Positions 55,715 through 64,000 of a DNA stretch of 64,000 bases are shown here, piece after piece. Both the position numbers and the translations under genes were made by a program. This DNA comes from Megalopta genalis (lineage: Eukaryota > Arthropoda > Insecta > Hymenoptera > Halictidae). The notes under the pieces were generated by a model that did no database searches, had not been told where the DNA came from, and was given only the letters and a program-made list of their open reading frames with translations. The DNA is taken from the NCBI RefSeq assembly GCF_051020955.1, contig NC_135014.1, positions 3,232,501 through 3,296,500 of the forward strand. The letters run 5' to 3'. Each line of letters begins with the position of its first letter. Within the stretch, counting starts at the first letter, position 1.

Positions 55715-55865
55715 CTAATTTCAATTTTTCTCTTGGAAATTCCCACTTGTTATCATAGGGCAGGAGTTCCGCTTGATCATCCACCGTCAAGTCTGGATTT
55801 AGGCACTCCACAGCTCCCTCCTCAAAGTGCATCAGACCAGCTTCCATTAATTCCTTTCTCATCAT
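55715..55865 (-). CDS. Pvr: Pvr juxtamembrane exon
   Basis: Acceptor GGTGTTGCAG|ATG (phase 0); donor TTAG|GTAAGC (phase 1). 50 codons plus one base: MMRKELMEAGLMHFEEGAVE, a stretch with NPDLTVDDQAELLPYD, and WEFPREKLKL. The first ATG is internal, not a start. Confidence 0.8.
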
Positions 55866-56152
55866 CTGCAACACCATAGAAATTGGTCAGATTGTTGTGG
55901 AATTGGTATTGCGCAATACCATAAACTGAAATTACTCTTTCACGGCGAACTTTGATGGTGAAGTAGATCACCAGGACCACAACGACCACTGCTAACATGA
56001 TGACTAAAATGATCAGACCTACCGGCACTCCCTTCCCTGTAAATCAAAAGAAGATTAAAGTCATATTGTTACTATTGGCCCTACACTTTTCAATTTAATG
56101 AATTACCTTTCACCACGATCCGTTGTTGCGCTTCTACTTTTGCAATGCGATT
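55715..56152 (-). CDS. Pvr: PDGF/VEGF receptor-type tyrosine kinase, membrane-spanning part (three exons)
   Basis: Joined in phase: 56107-56152, 55936-56036, 55715-55865. Product order: end of the last Ig-like domain (RIAKVEA, as in vertebrate VEGFR CAKVEAF), a glycine-rich stalk, one transmembrane helix of about 23 hydrophobic residues, stop-transfer KVRRER, then the juxtamembrane segment ending LPYDNKWEFPREKLKLG. The last block is diagnostic for class III/V receptor tyrosine kinases and sits just before the ATP loop. In insects the single receptor Pvr fits. It signals in haemocyte survival and cell migration (family knowledge). No kinase exon (<55715) or further Ig exon (>56152) was found in the window, so large introns are inferred. 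Confidence 0.8.
55936..56036 (-). CDS. Pvr: Pvr transmembrane exon
   Basis: Acceptor TTTGATTTACAG|GG (phase 1); donor AAAGA|GTAATT (phase 0). 101 bases coding GKGVPVGLIILVIMLAVVVV and on to the KVRRER stop-transfer signal. Confidence 0.8.
56107..56152 (-). CDS. Pvr: Pvr stalk micro-exon (46 bases)
   Basis: Acceptor TCATTTTCGGACCGCAG|AAT (phase 0); donor GTGAAAG|GTAATT (phase 1). Codes NRIAKVEAQQRIVVK. An in-frame TGA upstream rules out a longer exon in this frame. Confidence 0.65.
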
Positions 56153-57274
56153 CTGCGGTCCGAAAATGAATTCGTAAAAGTTCGTTTTCAGCAGTTTGCA
56201 TCACGCCGCGCGGCCCCTTAATTCCACGATTGCACTCGAGGGTAGGCTACATAAATTTCCGAGCATCCCGCAAACCGTCACTATCCTCAATAATACGTTA
56301 ACTGCCTTTAGCCGGAACGGAAACAGCGAACAGATAGATTCTGTAGGGCTTCGGTCGTATAGACTTCGTATATTTCGTGTGCGCGGGAAGAAAGGAGACC
56401 AGCGAACGAGAGGGAACGGTTGAAAACAAAACAGGAGAAGAATGAACGGCGGTTTCGAAAGAGGGAGGGAGGGAGAAGAATCGGGGTTTGAGTAGGGGTG
56501 GCACGTTATCCAGCTGCAGCCTGAGAAAAATGGCCCGTCTCGTAGTTTCTCCCTCTCGTGCCGAAAAATCCGCGCCGGGCGATAAATCAGATCGCGTCGC
56601 GTCTAAAACCGATGGTGCAACTTTTGTCCAATAACGTGATACGTAAACGTCCGTATACACGAGCCGGCTAAACCCGCATCGGCTCGATATATTTGCGCAA
56701 TACTTTGGAATCTCTTCGCTCTCTCCACTCTCTTTACCTTTCTCTCTTTCACCCTCTTCCTCTCTCTCTCTCTCTCTTTCTTTCTCTCACTCACTTTTCC
56801 TGGCCCGACACACTTCCCGGCGTCTTTCTCATTTTGCAGTTCGTTTATCTTCTCTCTCTTGATATGATTCGCCTCGCGAGTCTGTCGTCTCCGCGAACAT
56901 TTCCTGGTCGCTTATCGGAAAATTTTGCTGCTTTTGTGTTTCGCCGCGCGACCCGTTCCGTTCACGATTATTCCGTATTTTAACAAATCCCAGCGAGCTG
57001 AATTTCACGCGATTTTTGTCACCGAACCTGCCATCCTCGAAATTGATCGGTTCTATATTTTACAGTTCTGCAAACTCTATAATAGAAACTTTAGAAAATC
57101 ACTACTTCTTATTTTTTTTCTTCTTACCTTTTGCATCGTATCATTTTATATAATATTGTTATTTTTATCGTACTTGTGTGACAACGATACGAAATCTTTT
57201 TAATTTAACCTCTTTCTTTAGTAACAACGGGTTCTTTACCCTTATACATTCATAAAATTGTTATTATGCTGCAA
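56153..57274. other. Presumed Pvr intron, no exon identified
   Basis: Includes a CT-rich tract at about 56715-56790 and open frames up to 120 codons (56298-56660 -) that lack Ig-domain cysteine and tryptophan spacing. Confidence 0.3.
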
Positions 57275-57815
57275 GAAAAGCAGCGACAACAATTGTTCGG
57301 TGTTTAATTGGAAGACCACCCTTCTATTTGTTCAAAATCATTTAAATAATTCTATAAATAATTCATTCGTTGTTTCTCATTTTCAAATAAAACGTTATTT
57401 CTCATTTGCAAATGAAATGTTGTATTTTATTTTGGTTCTAGGTAAAGACGAATAAGGAATAATTTTTGCTTCTTTTTCGTCTATTATTTATTATACAATG
57501 GATATTTTGTACATTAGTTCGTTTTGAAGAAAACGCTACGATGATGTTGTTTACTAATTTTATTTGCAAGTGCACCCACTTTCTTCAAATTTTTTACTTA
57601 TTCTTTCGATTTGCATGTTCAGTGGACAGTTTTTTCTTTCATGTTCTGTACGAAATTTTCTTCCAACTTCGGAATAACTTTTACCAAATTTGTAAGAATT
57701 TTTAATAATATACAGGCGCTGTTAAACCGAATATCTCATCATTTTCCTTCACCACAATTATCTCTACTTGTCAAATGTCAAATAATATATGGCAATCTGA
57801 TACAAAAAAATATAA
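57275..57815 (-). mobile_element. Mariner-like transposase remnant
   Basis: On the minus strand, frames give (S)YKFGKSYSEVGRKFRTEHE, then RKNCPLNMQIERISKKFEES. This is the N-terminal helix-turn-helix region of insect mariner/Tc1-type transposases (KFE(E/T)(S/T)G). Many stops and shifts follow. The same sequence occurs, interrupted, at 62520-63600, and in part at 16640-16905. Confidence 0.6.
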
Positions 57816-58584
57816 ATGTCACGAAATCTAAAAGTAACGCTCATAAATGATAACACTCGAATTCTTTCGACGCCATCTTCATCGGACGCTCTCGTTAGCC
57901 ACGATCCGTCCGATAATAATAGGTGCCCGCGGTGTTGCAAAAAAGGAAAAAGAAAAACAAAATACTCCGGATTTTCGTTTCAACGGCGAGCACACAATAA
58001 AAACGAAACTCCGTTACAGTTTCGCCGTCTCGAATAACACGTTACACAGGTGGCAACTGGCAAAGCCCTTCGCGCGAGAGTTTTCATACTTTCCAGCGAA
58101 GACAGAAAATACTGGGTGTAACGGAAACAAAGGATGACACTCCGGATATGTTTAAACTATAAATCATTGGGGTGTCCGGGCAAGTAGTGCGCTGCGCGCA
58201 GGTCTTGTGCAGGGCGCGCCAAATAAAGTGTTGCAAGCTGTTTTCTTTGGCTGCGATGAAGATATCGATCTTATTTCTTATTCATTCGACATATTTCCTC
58301 TAATCATGTGACACTCGGTTAATTTCATTCAATTGACTTGTTCTTCGTAATTATAATTACATTATTTACTTATTAATTATACATATAGGAGTTAATAAAT
58401 AAATTGTATTTATATAATCGAGGTCAATTTGATTTTTTACATCAGGTCATACATTTTCCTGTTCGTACTACGATTGTTCTCAGACAAAACACCTTGTATA
58501 TCGAATAAGTACATGTATCTTTGCAATTTTAAATAATCGTAAATTAAAAAATTAGTGACCCGCCATTTTGACGGGTTCCTAATG
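57816..58584. other. Intergenic or intronic DNA, nothing recognised
   Basis: A GC-rich patch at about 57890-58260 lacks a supported frame; the rest is AT-rich. Confidence 0.35.
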
Positions 58585-59634
58585 TTAACACTTTGCACTC
58601 CGCTGTCCCCTCTCGTGGGACATCGTAATTCTAGCATATCACTCGAATGTCCCCTCTCGTGGGACATTCAAGTTTATTAGTGATTACGGGGAATTCAGTT
58701 ATTTCAGCGCAACTTTTTCAGACATGCGTGTTTCCCTGAAGTTTGCTCTTGAAATGGCACAAGAAAACAAATCAAAATATAGTAAAATTACTAAGATATA
58801 TACAAGAAATGTCAGCGGGTTTTGACGAGAACGTGAGAGGCGTGCTCACAACGGTTCGAGTACTTCAAAGACGCCATTTGAAAAGAGCGATAAGGCAAGT
58901 TTGTAGAAGAAAGATCGGTATGCGAACATAGCGCGCACTGTATAGTGAGATTTATAATCATAAAATCTGGAGGAAAAGATTTTCAAAGCTGAACTCGGTC
59001 TGGTTTGAAGCGTCGAGCGGTATAGATAGATCTAACGAGTGAGAAAATCGGGAAAGTGATTCTTCTCTCGGTAAATAAATTGTTTGGTAAAAGTTTTTTT
59101 GGTAAATATCATCTTGCGAGTTAGTAATAACAATTAGAAATTTTCAACCTATGTATTTATTCATATTTTTTATTAGAACAATGGCAAAACGTTCAAACGC
59201 GAATGAGTCTCATGACACAAGTAGTAGCGAAGATGAGCTCCGGATAGACGTTTATACAGATATGTTAGAAATGTTACACAGAAATGTTACTACAGATATG
59301 TAGAAGGTTTTCTTCTACAGTTAGTCCATCGTTTTGATAGCAGTGATAGTGATATCGTCCACGCAACAAGACGACGAGAGAAAGAGTTCGCACAGATAGC
59401 GATTACAACAACGAAACAAAATTATAAAACAAACAATAACAAAATTATAAAAAATAAAATATCGATTTTTTTGCAAATTTCTCGGTTTCAGCCAAATTCA
59501 TATAAGTCCAATATCATTATATGTTAGCTAGTTCCAAAACCATACTAAATAATACGAGGGTCTGTAAATGCCCGTTTCTGCCGAAAAGTGACGCCGAGCA
59601 GCTGGTAGCCAACGTCCAGAATTCTAAGGGTTAA
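58585..59634 (-). mobile_element. piggyBac-like TTAA MITE (family A), copy 4, inverted
   Basis: Begins TTAACACTTTGCACTCCGC, carries two TGTCCC(C)TCTCGTGGGACA boxes, and ends AATTCTAAGGGTTAA. At 59181 an ATG opens a 40-codon frame (MAKRSNANESHDTSSSEDEL...) ending in TAG. It resembles the acidic N-terminus of a piggyBac transposase, read here on +. Confidence 0.75.
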
Positions 59635-61869
59635 TATGTTCGCTACGAAGCATTTCCAAGTTGATTGTACTCATCGGTATTCAACGCATGTTTCGCAGAT
59701 ACGAAATATTACAAGGATTAACATAATAGCGAAATGTTCCATCCTCGGCACGCTAATAAGTTGGTAAAATAGTTTTTCAGTCTCGCTACAAATAAATCCT
59801 GGTTGCCGAGGGTTTCGCAAATGGAGCCGAAAAGCCGTGTCTCATTGTCGCTTTTTAGAAACAAAAGCGCTTTCGGAAAAAGTCCATTTTGATTTATACG
59901 AAGCGTCCGCAGCATCTCCTGGTTTCCTCTCTTCCTTTTTCCAATTCCCGTTGTAACTGTCCAACAAGCATTCGCGATTCCTTTTTTTTACTTTGTTTAC
60001 GTTTTACATCCATCTCCATATCAACGCCCATTCAACCCACGCATCGTGTTTTGTATTTTTTTTTATCATTGTTGTTTCAGAACCGTCCGGCTTGGACAGA
60101 CACGCATTTTTGCCCCGGCGCAGTTTAATTAAACGAGCGGTCATTTCAGTTTGTAATCATCGCAAAGGAGAATATTTAAAGGGTCGCCTAGAGGAAATGC
60201 TTTCCGGTCAAAGGTTCCAGGTAGACTGGTGCGAGGAAAGTGCATCTGGAAGATAGCAGATAGGTAAAACCGCATTACACTGGGTTGGACCATGCGAACG
60301 TGTCACACCATACGCGGTAGACGTGGCTCATTTTTGCGACCACATATTAATTGTTAACCGGGTCCATTAGTACACAATGTGGAAGGACATCTGTTCAGTT
60401 ACAATAAATAACAAAGTTTACAGAAAAATAAAAGAAATGTAATAGAACTACAAAATCGTACAAGATACAATAGATAAATTTATTTATTTCAAATCATGTT
60501 CCCCGCGGGGGTAGATGCAACAATATTGCCTTTTGGAGAAGATTGAATGACATAAACATGGTGTTATAAACATAAATAGGTTAAATTAAAATATAATAGA
60601 ATAACATCAATTAGGCTGAAATAAATGAAGTAATACGATACGATAAAATAGTTATCGGCGGTCTAGAAATGGTAAATTAGATACAGAATACAGATATCTT
60701 TGTTTAAGATGGCTATGATACGCTAAGATAAAATAAAATATACAGTAGACTAAAGCGAGTACGAACGTAGTAAAGCGTAAATTAAAGCATAGTAAAATAA
60801 CATAATATAATAAGATTAATAAATTAACGCTCACTGGTGAGCGAGTTAAATATATTGATATAATAAAGTAAAATAAAATATAGTAATGTAATAATATATA
60901 AATGACTTTATTAATCATATACCATGGTCCCCCGAAATTACAGTTCAGTCATAGAATAAATTTATTAAAAAATAACAAGAAAACAAGCTCGACAAACAAA
61001 TATAAAGAAACCAAGAACACAGTACTATAGTGAAAGATTAGCAATCCGAGCTTGAAGTGCAGCAAAAATTCCGATTCATTGAAATCCGCAACCGAGTTTT
61101 CCTGTTACCAGGACCGACAAGTTAAAAATCGTCGAAAGTCGTTTAACAGGCAGCCATGCCAGCGAAAACAATGGGTTCCCGGTTCCGCAGGATGCGTTCC
61201 TTGATTCTATGTCTACTGTTTCGTACGCGCAACCGGCTACAGCCGTTTCGAAGCCGAGGCTGAAGCCGAACAACCACTCTTCGCGTTTTCGAGGGTTCCG
61301 GCAGAGACCGCGGAACGCGGCGCGGCGGGTTCGTGCTGTAATTCAACCAAAGTTCCCTAATTAATCAGGTTCCCAATTAGCTGAAGTAACGAAGGATTCG
61401 ATGGTCGGAGGCGCCGCCGTTCGCTGGCGCGATAGGTGAAATAGAGGCCGCGAAGGAAAGCCGAATAATTCGGAAGGAGAGAAAAGGTCGAGGTCGGCGG
61501 AGAGTCGGAAGAAGAAAAGAGGGAAAGAGGAACACAGGAAATTGGAGAATGGTACAGTGAGTCACGTCGAAGTCGATCGGCAAACTAGTTGCTCGATTTC
61601 CCTCGAAATTACCTTTTGCGTTCCAATCCGACGTGCGAACGTAGAGGGGCGGCGGTGCGGTAAAAGAAGAAATGCCGGGAACAAGGTGCTTGTCTCTCCA
61701 CTGCGGCAAAATTCGGTTTAGTATAATCAACGAGAGGAAGCGTCGTGTTGATCCATGATCGCTTCCTAACATCCTCTGCTCTTGATTTCATTCGGCGACG
61801 CTACTCAGTGGAGTATTTCGTCGATTTAAACGATCGAAATTAAAGGGTGTTCATATTTGAGTGTTACTT
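59635..61869. other. Long stretch without supported gene
   Basis: Mixed composition. 60440-60930 is an A/T-rich AATAAAATA-like low-complexity region. 61080-61790 is GC-richer with 60-131-codon frames on - but no family resemblance. Probably Pvr intron or intergenic. Confidence 0.35.
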
Positions 61870-62507
61870 TTAACCTTTTAGGTACGGCTGAATTCTGCGC
61901 GACGCTATTTCTCTGGACGGCAGAGTCTGATGTGTACTGTACAGAGTCTGATACTGCATATACAAGGTGTCCCAAAAATATCTCGCAATCCGAAAGAGGC
62001 GGTTTCCTCGGGCCATTTGAAGCAACTTTTTCCTTTACAAAAATTTTCTCCGAGGTACCGTTAACGAGTTATTAACGAAAAACAGTGACCAATGAGAGGC
62101 GAGCTCGGCTGGCGCGAGGCGATCGAGCCAATGAGCGGAACTGGGCTTCGCGCGCTAGTTGGCTGGGCCGCCTCGCGTCAGCCGTACTCGATTCTTATTG
62201 GTCACTGTTTTTCGCTAATAACTCGTTAACGGTGCCTCGGAGAACATTTTTGTAAAGGAAGAAGTTGCTTCAAATGATCCGAGGAACCCGCCATTTCCGC
62301 ATTGCGAGACATTTTTGGGACACCCTGTAGACTGTTGTAAATCGCTGTGAAGACAAAAGAGGTGTGAAACAATGCATATGAAGACGATTATTTGATTCAA
62401 ACGATGACCGAGTGAGCTACTAGAGTAAGCCACTATAGTGACGCGTCGTTCAGAGAGATGACATCCGCGGAAGCGACTATAGTGGCGCGTCGTGCCTGAA
62501 AGGTTAA
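61870..62507 (+). mobile_element. Composite TTAA MITE (family B), copy 4
   Basis: Ends TTAACCTTTTAGGTACGGC and GCCTGAAAGGTTAA. The nested mariner-type hairpin MITE is at 61963-62327 (TA at both flanks). Two degenerate GCCACTATAGTG(A/G)C boxes lie near the right end. Same orientation as copy 1. Confidence 0.8.
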
Positions 62508-62519
62508 ATTAAGCACCAT

Positions 62520-63600
62520 TTGAATTTGTTGTACCAGATTGCCATATGTTACTTGACATTTGTCAAGTTGAGACAATTGTGGTTACCAAAAATCGAAAGA
62601 TATTCGATTCAACAATGCCTACATATTATTAAAAATTCTTATAAATTTGGTGAAAGTTATGCAGAAGTTGGAAAAAATTTTCATACAGTACATAGAAGAG
62701 AAAACTGTCCACTTGCAGCGTCCAGTCGTGCGCACAATGGAAACTTCAATCCTCGTGCAAACGACCAGCGTAATTTATGACTCTCCTTCGAAGAAGCTAT
62801 TTTTGAGATGATGAGTCGCAAACTTTGACAACGCATGTTCGCAATAGAGTTTTTTAGAAATACCTCAATAGCAAACGGAGAACGTCATAAATTAGGAGAG
62901 TTTCCGACCGGTACTCGAAGCGGACCCAGCGATCCAAGGGCCATGTGGTCCAACGCGGTGACCCGAAGGAAAAGTTCCACACGTTGTCACGTCCAACTCA
63001 TTATTCCCTCCGATTACCACGCCGTTCCGAAAATACGCGAAGAGCCTAAGGGACAGGCGGTAAAAAGGGCAAATGAACAACGCTGATTAGAAAGGCCCAA
63101 CGCGTGGGGTTAGCCAATCAGGGTTGTTCAAAAATTTTACCAGGGCAAACGGCGAGTGAAAAAACGAATACTCAGTCACTGTACCGCGACTCGTCGAAAG
63201 ATAAAGTCCGCGAAGAAATAAAGAGATATTCCACACGCACAACGAGTACACAAGTCATTTAGAAGTATCCTACCCAAACACTGAACGTGCAAATCAAAAG
63301 AATAAGTAAAAAATTTGAAGAAAGTGGTTCGTTCACTTGTAAATAAAATTAGTGAACAACATCATCGTAGCGTTTTCTTCAGAACGGACTAATGTACGAA
63401 ATATCCGTTGTATAATAAACAACAGACAAAAGAGAAGCAAAGATTATTTGTTATTCGTTTTTGCCTAGAATCCAAATAAGAAACATTTTATTTGCAAATA
63501 AGAAATAATAAATGAATTATTTGTAGAATTACTTACAAGATTTTAAACAAATAGAAGAATGTACTTCCAATTAAACAGTGAACAATTGTTGTCGTAGCTT
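62520..63600 (+). pseudogene. Mariner-like transposase remnant split by a 565-bp insertion
   Basis: The left part (62520-62713) gives YSIQQCLHIIKNSYKFGESY and AEVGKNFHTVHRRENCPL; the right part (63279-63600) resumes NVQIKRISKKFEESG. The copy at 57275-57815 is continuous across this point, so the middle is a later insertion. Downstream frames contain stops. Confidence 0.6.
62714..63278. mobile_element. Insertion of unknown class (565 bp) with 4-bp target duplication
   Basis: CACT is duplicated at 62710-62713 and 63279-63282; the uninterrupted relative at 57.6 kb has CACT once. The insert starts TGCAGCGTCC, ends CTACCCAAA and has AATAAA at about 63217. It could be a solo LTR with a mutated 3' end. 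No second copy was seen in the window. Confidence 0.6.
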
Positions 63601-64000
63601 GTCTCCCAGCATAACCGGATCGCATCTGGCAACTTACCGGACCCTGCTCTCTGATCGTCGATAAAATTGCTGCTAGTGACCGGAGAAAATCAAATCATTG
63701 ACCATTCGCTCCTCCCGGAGGAGGATCTTCCGGAGATACAGCGTGTATCGAAGTGGATGTCGTCTCTCGTTCTGAGATCGCGGATTCGTACTATCGAATC
63801 CGCGAACGATCCCACGAAACAAAGAACGCGATTCTATCTGCTGGCAAAGGCGGATGAAAAAAGGAGAGAGAGAGCGAGAGAGAGGAAGTACAGGTACGAC
63901 TAACGAAAGAAAAAGTTGATAAGAGAGTGGTCGAAAAGAGAACAAAGGATGTGTGTGTGTGTGTGTGTCGCGCGCGCACGCGAGGGAGGGAGATAGAGCG
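63601..64000. other. CT/GA-rich end of window, no gene assigned
   Basis: On the minus strand a strong donor-like GGTCCG|GTAAGT at about 63637 follows a short open stretch, as a first non-coding exon might. GA- and GT-rich simple repeats run from 63860 to 63968. A + frame at 63667-63903 has no family resemblance. Confidence 0.25.

Noticed and set aside
61377..61772. 131-codon minus-strand frame considered as a Pvr Ig exon
   Set aside because: No cysteine pair, no core tryptophan and no DxGxYxC motif.

Overview
The window is eukaryotic, AT-rich and intron-containing. It most likely comes from a hymenopteran insect (ant or bee). That attribution is an inference from the insect-type gene structures, the Pvr juxtamembrane sequence and the large load of piggyBac-like and mariner-like elements with TTAA or TA target sites.

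Two protein-coding genes can be supported. (1) On the + strand, twelve exons from 12894 to 37394 can be chained with compatible splice phases into one reading frame of about 1706 codons. It matches SPAG17/PF6, a large scaffold of the axonemal central-pair apparatus (motile cilia and sperm flagella). Most introns carry transposon-derived DNA. (2) On the - strand, three short exons at 55715-56152 encode the end of the last Ig domain, the transmembrane helix and the juxtamembrane segment of a PDGF/VEGF-receptor-type tyrosine kinase (insect Pvr). No kinase or upstream Ig exons could be found in the window, so the rest must lie across very long introns. SPAG17 may therefore sit downstream of Pvr or inside one of its introns.

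Nearly everything else is repeat. There are two copies of a Sola-like DNA element with 4-bp target duplications and an AT-hook ORF (3085-4228, 26710-27871). There are four copies of a composite element in which a mariner-type hairpin MITE sits inside a piggyBac-type TTAA MITE (7157, 19540, 37518, 61870). A second TTAA family has four copies (1, 23058, 43903, 58585) and a third group lies at 40000-41579 with a broken piggyBac transposase. Two 1.55-kb LTR-like insertions carry a dead ankyrin-repeat gene fragment (31916-33462, 52201-53747). A mariner-like transposase remnant occurs in several copies, and one copy is split by a 565-bp insertion. Several TA-flanked hairpin MITEs, a roughly 177-bp tandem array (44958-45560) and a cluster of interleaved inverted repeats (48.1-50.0 kb) complete the picture.

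No rRNA, tRNA or CRISPR was recognised. I found no convincing new multi-gene system. The most unusual items are the gene-fragment capture inside the LTR element, the composite MITEs with a shared GCCACTATAGTGG motif, the inverted-repeat cluster at 48-50 kb and the peculiar 3' end of the SPAG17 gene.
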